Origin: Benincasa hispida
Taxonomy: Eukaryota > Streptophyta > Magnoliopsida > Cucurbitales > Cucurbitaceae
Reading direction: 5' to 3'
Length of the DNA stretch: 64,000 bases
Assembly (NCBI RefSeq): GCF_009727055.1
Contig: NC_052352.1
Span: 23,101,512 to 23,165,511, forward strand
Position 1 is the first letter of the stretch, and each line of letters begins with the position of its first letter. A program made the position numbers and the translations under genes. A model generated the notes under the pieces. That model ran no database searches. It saw only the letters and a program-made list of their open reading frames with translations, and was not told the DNA's origin. Positions 47,212 through 59,587 of the stretch are shown here, one piece after another.

Positions 47212-49073
47212 TGATGGAACACGAGACATACGCAGCGAAATTATGATCTAATTACACTATAATTGCTCTTAATTGAAAGGAAACTAGTATGCAAATAAAT
47301 AGAAAAACAGTAAACAAAAAGATAGGATACAACCTTTGTAGCTCCCGAAAAATCATTTTTCCTCATTGAATCTTAACCCAAACTCTTCAAAACCACCACT
47401 AGAGTTGACCTACTATCCTCTGGACTCAGGACCAAGTTGTGGGACCCAGTGGATGAAGAAAACCGAGAGAGAGAAAGAGATGGAAAGAGAAATGGATTTT
47501 CCTTTTTGGTTTTTGGGTTTTCCTTTTTTCAGCCCAAATTTTAGAAAACAATTTTGCAAAATATCAAAAGTTTTTTCATTCAAAATGAAAGCCTAATTTA
47601 TAGAAAAAACCATGCAACAATTGCATGAAACAAATCCATAAAAACCCAACACTTACAATCCACTATCTTAATGGGCTTAATGTCTCCACTATAAGCCAAC
47701 ACCTAGCCCACTATTTTGTTAGTGGAATTATCCAACAAAAGTTTGGATTTTCCCATTAACTATAGTCAAAGGGAAAAATAGTCGTTTGGTCAAAGTCAAA
47801 CTTTGACCCAAAAGTCAACTTTTTAACTTTTTAAGATTTTTTCCGTGTTGACTAATTTTGACCTCCCGAGCATGAATCCGCATTCATTTTCTCCAAATTC
47901 AAATCACATTTGAATATAAGGTCGGTCAAAATTTGATTTTTCAAAGTCAAAAATCAACTCTTTGACTTTTTACATCTTTAACCATTTCCATTATTTCCGA
48001 GCTTCCAAATAGGAACGTATTCATATTCTTGATATTTAAATCACATTTAAATATTAAAGTTGTATCTCTAAACTAAAAACTAACTACTATATCACATATA
48101 CTTGTCAGTCTCTCTCTTCACCTAATTCGAACAATTCGAATTATTCTATCATACTGTTCTAAGTTTATTCCATATGAGCTAGTAGGGGAACCTAATGGAC
48201 CTACAGATCATGTGCTCCAACGATCTGAGATTAATCGATAAAATATTTTAACCTAATTAATCAACATTTGTCAACTAACGGGTCATTCCACTAAAGTCCC
48301 GTAGTTGTACTCCCCTCACCGTAGATATATTTCTGTCCATCTGATATAACCATAATTAGTAAGTTAATCCTTCACAGGTTGTTCGTAATCTCGGTTGGGT
48401 CATAAAAACCATTTTACCCCCAAGATTACATCTTGTTCCTTAAGTTCCACTAATCCTCTAATGAACAATTGGTTTAAGGTCTAACCTATAAACCGAACCC
48501 CTCTCGGGCCAAGGAGGGGGTGGGGCCCCTTGTTCAAGACCTGGATTCAGTACTAAGGGGAATAACCTATCTACTATCCTTATAAAGGGTAGGAGTGAAT
48601 TCCATCTTGTACCCTATGTTCCCAGTTATCCACCTGATCTTACCCCTGAAATGGGAGGCTTATTGGGCTAGCGATGATGAGCTGCTCTCACCTATGCAGA
48701 TTTAAGGATAATTTCGAGTGTACGGGAGTTCATAGTTAGCTCAAGATTAAGATTAAGTTACCTAGTTCATCAATTAATGAAATAGTCAGTTTTATACCTA
48801 AAACGACATTTAGAACGTAAAAAGTGACTATCTCATGGTTCAGTCTTACGCAAACTCATTGCATAGGATGCCCCCACTGTAGATATATTGGCTATATATT
48901 TGAACTTGATCCACATTTATATCATTACATAAAGTTCAAACTACATTAAATAGCCTCAGGACCTTAGTTTATTGGATTCAAGTTTACAATTTCAATAACA
49001 ACTTTATCGAAAAACAAAACAGAATATGATTATTAATTTACAAATTACGAGTTTTAGGAAATAAAATCCAACA
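47212..49073 (-). mobile_element. Solo copia LTR B with 5-bp duplication CCAAA
   Basis: The complement starts TGTTGGATTTTATTTCC at 49,073 and ends GTGTTCCATCA at 47,212. It is flanked by CCAAA at 47,207-47,211 and 49,074-49,078. It belongs to the same family as LTRs A and C, is slightly shorter (1,862 bp), and is inserted at the gag/protease boundary of the gypsy element. It carries 10 W-box cores and a TATA-like TATAAATT. Confidence 0.93.
47763..47967 (-). promoter_or_regulatory. W-box cluster in solo LTR B (10 cores)
   Basis: Ten TTGAC[C/T] cores occur on both strands, at positions equivalent to those in LTR A, for example in GGTCAAAGTCAAACTTTGAC at about 47,788. One core present in A (GGTCAAAG) has decayed here. 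Confidence 0.75.
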
Positions 49074-49078
49074 CCAAA

Positions 49079-52000
49079 TCCATAATCCCATAGAAGATGA
49101 GCGATTCTGGGAGCTTTACTATTCCTTGCTCCATAGGAGGACTCTATATTGGGCAAGCCTTGTGAGACTTGGGGGCCAACATAAATTTGATGCTGCTGTC
49201 AATTTTCAGACAATTAAATGTGGGGCAACTTGTGCCTATATCAGTGACTCTCCAATTGGCTGACAGATCTCTGGTTCATCCAGAAGGTAAGATGAAGGAT
49301 GTACTGATCATGATTGATAAATTTATTTTGCCAGTTGACTTCATCATTTTAGACTATGAGGCCGACAAGGATGTGCCCATCATTTTGGGGCGACCTTTTC
49401 TATCAACAGGTCGTGCCCAAATTGATGTGCACAGGGGAGAAATCACTTTAAGTATAAACGGACAGAAGCTCAAATTTAATATAATTCGTGCCATGAAATT
49501 CTCGGATGAAGAAGACCTGCAAGATTCTGATGATGACCTGAATTTGATTAAAGCAGAAAAGTCTAATGAAGAGTATGAAGAAGAGGATGCCAACGCATTC
49601 GTAGCTACTTGTAATGCGATCGTAGCAAAAACAAACAAAAAAGAAGAAATGATCGCAACGCAAGAAGTAGAGTCGAAAGAAAAACGAAAAACAACGCAAC
49701 CTTCCCTAGTGGAACCACCAACACTTGATTTGAAGACCCTACTAACCCATTTGAAGTACGCATTTTTGGGGCAGAATGAGAAGCTGCCAGTGATCATTTC
49801 CTCTACGCTCAACAAAGAAAATGAGAATGCATTGATAAGCATTCTCAAGAAACATGTGCAAGCAATTGGCTGGACGCTAGCTAACATGAAAGGAATTAGC
49901 CTTACGTACTACATGCACCACATTTTTCTTGAAGACGACCACAAAGTAACCATTGAACATCAACGCAGACTCAACCCTGCGATGAAAGAGGTCGTCAAGA
50001 AGAAGATTATCAAATGGCTAGATGCAGGCATTATCTACCCCATAGCAGATAGCACGTGGGTCATCCCCATGCAATATGTGCCGAAGAAGGGCAGAATGAT
50101 GGTAGTCCCAAATGAGAACAACGAATTAATAGCGTAAAGGACCATCACTAGATGGCGCATATGCATGGACTACCGCAAGTTCAATACAGCCACAAAGAAA
50201 GATCACTTTCCTCTGCCTTTTATCGATCAAATGCTAGACAGACTAGCAGGGAATGATTTTTACTGCTTCCTGGATGGGTATGCCGGATACAATCAAATCA
50301 TGATAGCTCCTGAAGATCAAGACAAGACCACATTCACCTGCCCATATAGGACGTTTGCTTTTCGCTGTATGCCATTTGGCCTTTACAATGCGCCAAACAC
50401 GTTCCAAAGGTGCATGATGGCGATCTTTTCAGATTATCTCGAGAACTCAGTGGAAATATTTATGGATGACTTCTTCGTTTATGGGAACACTTATGAAGTC
50501 TTCCTAGCCAACTTAGAGAAAATTCTAAAGAAATGTAAAGAGACGAATTAACTGCTCAACTGGGAAAAATGTCATTTCATGGTCAAGGAGGGTATAGTGT
50601 TGGGACATAAAGTCTCCCAGAATAGCTTGGAGGTGGACAAAGAAAATACTGATACAATAAAAAAACTTCCACCTCCAACCAGCGTGAAAGTTGTGCGAAG
50701 CTTCTTGGGGCACGCCAGATTTTATAGACAATTTGTCAAGGACTTTTCTAAGGTAGTACGACCACTGAGTGCGTTGCTAGAGGCTGAAAAAATTTGAGTT
50801 CGACAACAACTACCTCAACGCATTCAGAGTTTTAAAAGATGCGCTAATTACTGCACCCGTACTGATTGTGCCGGACTGGACATTGCCATTTGAAATCATG
50901 TATGACGCAAGCGGGTATGTGATAGGGGCAGCTTTAGCACAAAAGAGAAAAACAATTTTACACCCCATCGCGTATGCGAGTAAAACTTTAAACCCTGCTC
51001 AAAGTAATTATACCACTATAGAGAAAGAACTCCTGGCTGTGATTTTTGGGAACCAAGGTACTCATCCACACCGACCACTGAGTGATCAAATACTTAATGA
51101 CAAAGAAGGAAGCAAAGCCAAGGTTGATCAGATGGATTCTCCTCCTTAAAGAATTTGATATCAAAATAATTGACCGAAAGGGGACAGAGAATCAGGTTGC
51201 GAATCATTTGTCTAGACTAGAAAATCTTGAAGTTGACTGCAATGAGACTGAGGTGAGTGCCATGTTCCCGGATAAGCAGCTGTTCCACATAGAAGAATTG
51301 CCCTGGTATGCGGACATCGTTAATTATTTGGTTTGTGAGCAAGTTCCTGAAGATTACACCTATCATCAATAGAAGAAGCTCAAGCACGAATGCAAACATT
51401 ATTATTGGGATGAGCCAAATCTGTATAAAACAGGTGCAGACCAGATTATTCGATTATGCGTACTAAATGCTGCTCAACAACGCATATTGTCACAATGCCA
51501 CGACTCACCAAATGGTGGGCACTTTGGAGGGCAGCGCACTGCAGCTAAGGTTTTGCAAAGTGGATTCTTTTAGCCCACATTATTCAAGGATGCTATTGAC
51601 TACGTAATGAAATGTGATCGGTGTCAACGCACAGGCAACATTTCATGGAAAAACGCAATGCCAATGAACACTATCTTGGAGTTGGAATTATTTGATGTAT
51701 GGGGGATTGATTTCATGGGACCATTCCTTCCTTCGCATTGCAAGCATTACATATTATTGGTCGTCGATTATGTGTCCAAGTGGGTAGAGGCCATAGCATA
51801 CACTGCAAGTGATGCGGTGGTAGTCACCCAGTTCCTGAAGAAAAATATTTTCACTCGTTTTGGCACCCCTCGTGCCATCACAAGTGATGAAGAATCACAC
51901 TTTGTCAATCACAATATCAAGAAGCTGCTGCATAAGTACAATGTCCTTCACAAAGTGGCCACCGCATACCATCCGCAAACGAATGATCAGGATGAAGTGT

Positions 52001-52548
52001 CTAATTGAGAAATTAAGTTGATACTTGAGAAGGTAGGAAAGTCTTCATGGAAAGATTGGGCAATGAAGCTTGATGATGCGTTACCGGCATACCGGACCGC
52101 ATTCAAAACATCAATAGGTATGTCCTCCTATGCGTTGGTATTTGGCAAGGCGTGTCATTTGCCTTTGGAGCTGGAGTATAAAGCATTGGGGGTGGTCAAG
52201 AAGCTGAATTTTGATTCAAAGAAGGTAGTGGAAGCGCGAAAAATGCAACTGGTCGAGCTGGAAGAATGAAGGAACAACATATGAAAATGCGAAGATTTAT
52301 AAAGAGCGCACCAAGCACTAGCATGATCAACGCATATGCAGAAAGAACCTCCAAGTCGGGCAAAAGGTCTTACTCTTCAATCAAGATTGCAACTCTTCCT
52401 AGGCAAATTAAAATCACACTGGTCCGGTCCCTTCATCATTAAAGAAATATTTCCGCATGGTGCGGTTGAGCTGAGCACTGAGGATAGCAGTTGGACATTT
52501 CAGGTTAATGGACAGCGGGTCAAGGCATATTGCGGAGGTGACTTTTAG
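49079..52548 (+). pseudogene. Gypsy pol: protease, RT, RNase H, integrase
   Basis: The protease centre DLGANINLM is near 49,167, and PIILGRPFL near 49,378. The reverse transcriptase frame (50,165-50,551) is open for 128 residues with MDYRKFN, FPLPFIDQMLDRLAG and catalytic FMDD in VEIFMDDFFVYG. RNase H starts near 50,880 with MYDASGYVIGAALAQ. Integrase zinc-finger residues are near 51,370-51,620 (CDRCQRTGNIS). The core keeps its acidic residues in GIDFMGPF, TSDEESHF (usually SDGGTHF) and EVSN. Stops occur between RT and RNase H pieces, in the zinc-finger part and after EVSN, so no full polyprotein can be made. Confidence 0.9.
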
Positions 52549-53856
52549 CCAGAAACAACCTCCACAAAGTTAAAGAACCCGGACTACTCACCTACATGAT
52601 TCTTGAACTCTTATCCCTTCATTACTTTACTTTTATTTTAGCTATCTGAATCTTACTTAATTTCTTTCTCTTAAAAAAAAACTTGTTGTTTTGTTTTAAA
52701 ATCATTTGACCCTCTCTTTGTCTGTTTACAACGATTAAGGCATAGGATTGCGGAGATATTACATGAAGAAGCAAATGATCCAACTCCATCACCGCAATCC
52801 ACAAAAGATAAATCGCCGCAAAGATGGATGCATCAATACAATGCGGGCGACAGCGTAAAATTTGGGGGTGTACTCTTCCTTATCTTTATTTCCGATTTTG
52901 CGCTATCACGTTGAATTTTAGTCTTTCAAGTTTTATCACCACATCCTCTTTAATCACAATTATTTGACATAGATAAATTTGGTGAGTTACCGCATATTGT
53001 TTCTTTGCCAAGTATGATTTCAATGATGAAAAATATACTTCTATTTCTTTCGTATATATTAGCGTCAACTTAATCTTAAGATAGTCACCTCATGAAATAT
53101 TTCTAGAAGTTAGGGGTTTGCTAGCTTCCTTTCAAACTCTCTTTACGACGCATTTTAAAACATCGCATAACTTATTTTAATCTTTTGGCAAGGAGGAGAT
53201 TGCCGCATTTTAAATTTGGGGGTGAGATATTTATCTTCGACCTTGCTATTTTCTTTAAAAAAAAAAAACTATTTTTGAGAATAACAACTCCACTATCAAC
53301 GCAATAGGAAACCCATGTTGATAAGAGTTAATTTGTGAAAGGCACTTACTCGTAGTTGGATGTCCGTATGACACACGTGGGAGCAAGCCAAAACGAAAGT
53401 AAGTCACCAGAATCAATGCATAAATCAATGACCGCAATGAGTTTAGTCTGAGAAAGAGTGAGCATGGGCTCGCAAGTGGATGTCCGCATGAACCTGTGGG
53501 GGCAAACCAAAACGAAGGAAGCACTTGAATTAGCAGAAGGTCAGAAAAAAAATAAGCAATGAAGAAAATATTTTGTGCAAGGATAAAATCATTTGACACC
53601 CCGGTAGAAAATTTTCTTTGTGAAATAAATCATGCGATGTTTCTGAATTTAGCAAAGTTCTTTTGAAAGTTAAACTTGCAGTCCCTAGATCTTAGAAATA
53701 TTTTAAGAAGAGACTTGAATAAGACTTAAGGAAATTCTAGTATATAGGATTCGAACGAAGTATTCTTGAGAAATCTAGAAAAGAACTTTGTGGTTGACTT
53801 GCTAAAGGAATCTTTAGCTTATGCTTGAGGAAAAGCATTGTTTAAATTTAGGGGTG
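52549..53856 (+). other. Gypsy 3' non-coding region with repeated purine tracts
   Basis: No gene. AAATTTGGGGGTG-type tracts occur at about 52,858 and 53,213, and AAATTTAGGGGTG at 53,844 directly before the LTR; the last is the expected plus-strand primer. A ~50-bp direct repeat (GTGGATGTCCGCATGA and CAAACCAAAACGAAGG types) is seen near 53,355 and 53,477. Confidence 0.7.
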
Positions 53857-55429
53857 TGATAACGGGCAAAAATGCACGTTATCATAGTGCTAAGTTCTTA
53901 AACAATGTTGGATTGCATGGATGAAATATGTTAAATTGCGTCCATTAAGCATAAATTCTATAATATTGCGGTCGCATGCGTTCAGCGCATTAGAACTATT
54001 GTTTTTTGTATTTTTGTGCAGAATATGCGTTAACGCAATGCAAAAATTGTGATCATAGGAATTTAGTGGTGGAGCGCAACTTCACCGCAAGGCTTTGCGT
54101 TGATCGTGCTCGCAAACAATCGCCCGAGAAGGATCACCGCAACTTGGTTAGCGCAACATGGTGGGCGCATCTAGGTGAAAGGCCAATTAAGAGCGATGAG
54201 ACAGAAAACTGATGACGGTCGAATCCAAATTAAGTCGACAGCCGATAATGGTCACAAAGTACATTCAACTTTATCGGTAACAATCATTCGGCGCGTCAAT
54301 CAGGAATTAAAGTTGTCCCATCTGTACAACCGGGAGAGAGAAGTTGCCTTTCACCATGGATGCTCTATAAATACCAAGTGCATTCTTCAGAAAAGGGGTC
54401 ACCACTTTTACAATCTTTTGTTCCAGTTCGCACGTCTTCATTTTTAGTTTTATTTCATCTTAAGGCAGTCCGAGGGAGAAAGTTGTGCCAGTAGATTGTT
54501 TCGGTAAGCTTGGGAGTGTGCCGGAAGCTCCAAAGATAGCGAGAGGGCCGATGCCTGCGGAAGCGGGAATATCTTTAGATCAGAATAGAGATTCCAATGT
54601 AAAAATCCAAAGAATGGAATTTCTTAACTCATTTATAAGAATGGATTTTTTTTCTCTATATCTGTTCACTCTCTGTGATTCACGCATGAGTAGCTAAATC
54701 AATTGAATGGGTTGAGAAGCATTTACCTAGTACAACTAGAGAATCTTCATTCTTTTCAATTATCTTATTTATGTATGCTTCATTCATCCATCAGAGATAC
54801 TCGAGAGGGTAGTCTAAGGACAGGATCTAGACTTGGGAAGGTCAGGTTAGAATCTAGGTTTGGAAGAACTAGATTAGAATGCATAAACAAGAGATAGACG
54901 CTTAGGAATGAGCACTATTTGTTATCAACGCATCGCATACATCCTAGAGATAGGATATTATTGTACGTTGTCACCTTGCTTTCATGCATCTTGCATCAAC
55001 GCTATGGACATTTTGCATTCAACACATGCGTCCTAGATTTAGGAGCATCGCATTTGCATTGGAAAATGATGGTCGCATAGTTTGACGCATTCCCGAGTAA
55101 CACTAGCTAAAGACTTCTCAACCCGTTCATCGCATACTCATTGCATCTATCAATGCAACTTTCATTTCTCAAATTCGCCACATTTATTTATTTCTTTTTC
55201 ATCAACGCAAACAAAAAACCAAATACTTCATTTATTTACCCAGTTATCGCAAAGTTTTCATCAAAATTACCAACGCAATCTATTTTCACAAGTCCCTATG
55301 TTCGACCTTGGACTTACTAGGAAACTCAGGGGAATTTACACTTGAATTCCGCTGGGGAAACTTGAGTGCATAACCGCAATTCCATCAACGCATATCATCC
55401 ATATTTCCATTCAATAAAATAACACATCA
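53857..55429 (+). repeat. Gypsy second LTR (1.57 kb)
   Basis: Starts TGATAACGGGC right after the purine tract and ends AACACATCA. It is the pair of the LTR at 43,642, with point differences and several deletions. Unlike an ordinary 3' LTR it is followed by a primer site and gag. Confidence 0.9.
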
Positions 55430-55632
55430 AGTTTTTGGTGCCGTTGTCGGGGACTTCGGCAAAATAGTTTGTTAACGGTAATTTTTTTTAATTTCTTTGC
55501 AGAACTCTCAATCTCTGGCGAATTACAACCTAGAGATTGAGAGGACATTTAGAAGAATATTGAGAGGCCGGCAACAACAACCACAATCCAATAAAGAAGA
55601 GATGGCGGAGCAACCTGGAGGTGGAGCACCAT
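55430..55632 (+). pseudogene. Second primer site and truncated gag start
   Basis: TGGTGCCGTTGTCGGGGAC at 55,436-55,454 is a variant tRNA-Asp primer site. The following text matches the gag start of the first unit (GAGATTGAGAGGACATTTAG, GGTGGAGCACCA) up to about 55,632, then breaks into unrelated LTR DNA. It marks a second, almost entirely deleted, tandem unit. Confidence 0.85.
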
Positions 55633-55667
55633 CGAGCTAGAACTTTTCTACTTGAACTTTTTTACAT

Positions 55668-56449
55668 GATCATCTAACTTCTTAAGTACCACTGATTCCT
55701 CTAATGAACAATAAGGCATAATCCTACTATGACTGAGTCCTCTCTTCTCATAAGAGGGTATGACCACTATGTTCAAGATCCAAAATTAGCCACTGAGGGA
55801 ACAATTTATCTACTAACCCCTGCTTCAGGGAATGAGTAAATTTTGTCTTGTGTAGCTGAGTTCTCAGCTCCCCAATCAGATGAATCCCGAAAATGGTAGA
55901 CTTGTTGAGTTGGCAATCTGGCCACTCTCATCCATATAAATCAAAGGACCGCCTTCATGACTAGGAAGTTCCCACCTCACTCAGGATTAAGATCATGTCA
56001 CCTATGGTCATCCTAGTGAAATGTAAGTCTCAATTATGAAGTTATATAAAGAGAGTAATCATTTCGTAGTTCGATCTTATACAAGCTCTTTGTATAGGAT
56101 ACCCTTGCTCACATGTCTCCACATGAACGATTAGGATCAAACCATTTGTAGCACTTTACAACGCTTATAACATCTACAAAGTGGGTCGTATCCGTAGTGT
56201 CAACAAGATAAAGGATAAGGTATCCCTCATTTATCCTTATACTATAGACCATTTATGTTATTACTTAAGACATGATCCACTTGTATGTCTCCACATACAT
56301 GCTTAAGTTACATAAAATAACCTCGAATATTAGTTTATTGGATTGAGTAAAAGCTTATAAAATAACACTTATTTTATTAATAACAATATGTTTACAGAGT
56401 GTTTACAAACTACGAGATTACCAAGAGAATTAGGACACCAATCCCATCA
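55668..56449 (-). repeat. Copia LTR fragment (same group as 31,140-35,101)
   Basis: Aligns with 34,335-35,101, for example TTGTTGAGTTGGCA and CACTTGTATGTCTCCACATA. Its 5' terminus (TGATGGGATTGG on the minus strand) is at 56,449. The other end is lost at the gypsy junction. Confidence 0.7.
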
Positions 56450-57410
56450 CCACATTCATTAACTATGAGGCACTCCACTAAAGATCCATAGTTGCACTCT
56501 TATGAACTGTAGTATATTTATTTGTCTAATTTTACCATTTTATGTAAGTCAATATTTCACATGTTGTTCATAACTACAACTGGATCAAATTACCATTTTA
56601 TCCATGTAGTTACCTCTTACAACTTATGTGTCACCGATTCTTGTATGAACAATTTGTTTTCGGGCTAGTGAAAGGGTGAGGTTTCATTGTTCAAGTCTTA
56701 AAGTCAGTACTTAAGGGAATAACCTACCTACGTTCATTAAAGATGGAAAGGAGTGAAATCCATCTTATGATGCTATATTCCCAACTCCTCACTTAGTATC
56801 ATCCTTGAGATGATAAGCATGTTGAGTCAGCGACTAAGATCATTCTCACCCATACAAATCAAAAAATGACTCTCATGAGCAGGAGTTCATGACTCACTCA
56901 TGATTAAGATCGAGTTATATGGTTATCATTTGAAATATTAATCTCTTCATATAGCGGTGTTATAAAGAGAGATTATATATTTCATTGTCCGATCTTATAC
57001 AAACTCATTATATAGAATTCTTTCACTTACATGTCTTAATGTGAATAATTTGAATCAAATCGTTTGTAACACTTACAACATTTGTAATATTTACAAAGTG
57101 AGTCGTATCCATAGTGTACCAGGATATGACAAGACACCCAACCTTATCCATATACTATAGACTTTTTAGGTTATTACTTGAACACAATCCACTGGTTGTC
57201 AACCACATACTGTTTAAGTTACACTAAATAATCTTGGATCTTAGTTTATTAGATTTTGAGTTATGCCAATAATAAATAGCACTTATTTGAAAATAAATCA
57301 ATGCCAATAATAAATAGCACTTATTTGAAAATAAATCATACTTTACTTATTAATAATTTGTTTACAATAAATTTATAGTCTATGTGATATATGACATAAA
57401 TCCCAATACA
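56450..57410 (-). repeat. Copia-type LTR fragment G
   Basis: Has the group landmarks (GCACTCCACTAAAG, TTCACATGTTGTTCATAAC, GGGAATAACCTACC) in diverged form and a TG-start (TGTATTGGGATTTATG on the minus strand) at 57,410. The LTR fragment ending at 56,449 abuts its interior, as if inserted into it. A 37-bp tandem duplication (TGCCAATAATAAATAGCAC twice) lies at about 57,264-57,340. Confidence 0.6.
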
Positions 57411-57412
57411 AA

Positions 57413-57971
57413 TTACCCCTAATTTGAATGAATCCTTTCAATGTAGTAAATGTATGTAAACACAAATCATCAAACACTTTCTATACACTCCTCATATATT
57501 TGAAATAATCCCCTCTCCATGTAAATAAACTCCTAAATCAAATCCCTCCGAAAACTAGTAAGCAAAACTCAAAAAAAAAAAAAAAAAAAAAAAAAACAAT
57601 ACAACATCTAGAAAAAACACCCAAAAAGAATTACATGTTGCGAAATTCATTATCTACATGTATTGAGATGATTTTTCCATTGATTTGCATTNTTACCCCT
57701 AATTTGAATGAATCCTTTCAATGTAGTAAATGTATGTAAACACAAATCATCAAACACTTTCTATACACTCCTCATATATTTGAAATATCTATCTCTCCAT
57801 ATAAATGAACTCCTAGATCAAATCCCTCCAAAAACTAAACAACAAAATAAAAAAAAAAAAAAAAAAAAACACATTTCAATACAACATCTAGAAAAAACAC
57901 CCAAAAAGAATTACATGTTGCGAAATTCATTATCTACATGTATTGAGATGATTTTTCCATTGATTTGCATT
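57413..57971. repeat. 279-bp direct repeat separated by a single N
   Basis: 57,413-57,691 and 57,693-57,971 both start TTACCCCTAATTTGAATGAA and end TTGATTTGCATT. They differ by a few bases and by the length of an A tract. The single N between them suggests two overlapping contig ends or two haplotypes joined without merging. Confidence 0.85.
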
Positions 57972-58799
57972 TGGGGTTTTCCATATAAATAAAATTTTAA
58001 AGCAAACCCTTCTAAAATCTAAAAACAAACAAACAAATTTCACACATTGAAATTTCATTATCCACATACGCATTTGAGAAGATTTTTAATTTGTTTCACG
58101 TTTGAGTTTTGGATATAAATAAATTTCTAAATTAAATCCCTAAAAAAAGATTTCAATACAATATCCAAAAAAGTAAAATAAGAAAACTAACAATTTGAAA
58201 TCGCTCCGATCAAAGATTTATCATCCACATGTAAAATGTTTAAGCTAAGAAGATTTCTTCTATTGTTCATCATTTAGGTGTTTGGATTGGCGATCTATAT
58301 TTCTTCCATTTTCACAAAGTGATCCATTATTATTATTTATCTTGAATTTTTTCAATTTAGTAGTGAAGTGAAGTGGGGTAGAAGAAAGAGTTGAATATCG
58401 ATGACCAAAGCTCGAACTCCAAATAGAAGAAGTTATAGATATGTGCCTATTTGTATCTCTTAGATGAAAGATTTTGTTTGAGTTGCGTTATTTCGTAAAT
58501 GAGGTGTCTTTTCACAAAGGATTTTAATTGGCATCTAGTGCACCCTATCTCGAAGAGTTGCATCCCATCAACATCAATTGCACTTATTCAACCTAAGATT
58601 TTTTTTTTTTAAATATATAAATTTATTTTGTAAACTAAAAATTGAAAAAGTCACCTTCAGTATCTTTCAAACAGACACCTACACTCGAAAAGTCACAACC
58701 ACTCGCACAAAGGGTAATATGAGGACTAATGAAAAATGTAAGGGTAAAAGGGACATGTAAAGATTTTCTTTACGTAGCCTCTTTTAATATATAGCGATA
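57972..58799. other. Unassigned AT-rich DNA
   Basis: No gene or element boundary was recognised. The A-tract-rich text near 58,000-58,190 loosely resembles the 57,413-57,971 repeat (AAATAAA, TTTCAATACAA, CATCCA), so an older duplication is possible. Confidence 0.4.
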
Positions 58800-59525
58800 G
58801 AGATATTTTTTTCTTTTCAAATTTGAATATTTGATTTGTTAGATTGATTTAGACATGCTCAATATAGGAGGCCAAATATTAGACATGCTTAATACGGGAG
58901 GCCAAAAGTTCTAGTTCTCCAACTTTACATGTTGAACTATTTTTCTAATTAGTATTAGTTTGATGTTTATTAAGTAGAAACCCACTTATTTTTCCAAAAT
59001 CCATTTAATTTGTCTACTAATGCATGTGAATTACGTGTAAACAGATAAAGAAATTTGTACGTACCTTCATTATAAGTTGCTTCTCAAATTCATTTTGACA
59101 AAGAAAACAAACTATGTCTTCATTTGCTCATGTAAATATCGAACGATGTACTAAAATTCTCTCCTCTCTCGATCAAACAAATTTATCAATGGAGCTCGAT
59201 TTCATGGAAGTATAAAGAGAGAAAAGAACATAAGTCGATTATAGTGGTTCGGTAATAGTTACCTACATCCACTATGAAAGATCTCCAAAGACTTTATTGA
59301 TTCAAGATTACAGAAATTACAGAGAAAATACTTCTGAGTTAAGTATTATATACTCTTAACTTCCTCTCAAATTTAACTCTCTTTTCTCTTTTCAAATACA
59401 AAATTACCTTCTTAGTTTACGTCAAGAAAACAGTAAGCAAATTAGTTTAACTAATTTTCTGTTTTCATTTTAACCAGATTGTTTGACAACTTGATGCAGG
59501 TGAAGGAATTTAGTTCAACCTTTTT
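58800..59525 (-). repeat. Possible LTR of the adjacent copia relic
   Basis: It lies where the 3' LTR of the minus-strand relic at 59,588-60,540 is expected, after a purine-rich AAGAGGGAAATT tract on the minus strand. It includes AGTGGTTCGGTAATAG-type text often seen in plant copia LTRs. Ends were not defined. Confidence 0.4.
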
Positions 59526-59587
59526 AAAAAATTTCCCTCTTAAACCAAATTCCTTTGAAGATCTTCAATTCTAGGTATTTATTCCTT

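Larger units (their letters stand above)
43642..55632 (+). mobile_element. Athila-like Ty3/gypsy element in tandem LTR-internal-LTR-internal form
   Basis: The order is: LTR 43,642-45,315; primer site 45,322; gag from 45,355; protease from 49,169; reverse transcriptase, RNase H and integrase to 52,548; non-coding 3' part; LTR 53,857-55,429; then a second primer site and gag start to about 55,632. Integrase after RNase H defines the gypsy group. A tRNA-Asp primer site and the integrase phrase ELFDVWGIDFMGPF fit the Athila lineage. A solo copia LTR interrupts it at 47,212-49,073. Multiple stops and frameshifts make it non-functional. Confidence 0.88.

Noticed and set aside
43642..55632. Endogenous plant pararetrovirus
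   Set aside because: Paired LTRs, a tRNA-Asp primer site, gag and an integrase following RNase H fit Ty3/gypsy. No movement protein or envelope-like gene was seen.
57708..57992. 94-codon open frame with a lysine run
   Set aside because: It runs through an A tract in a segment that is probably a duplicated assembly end.
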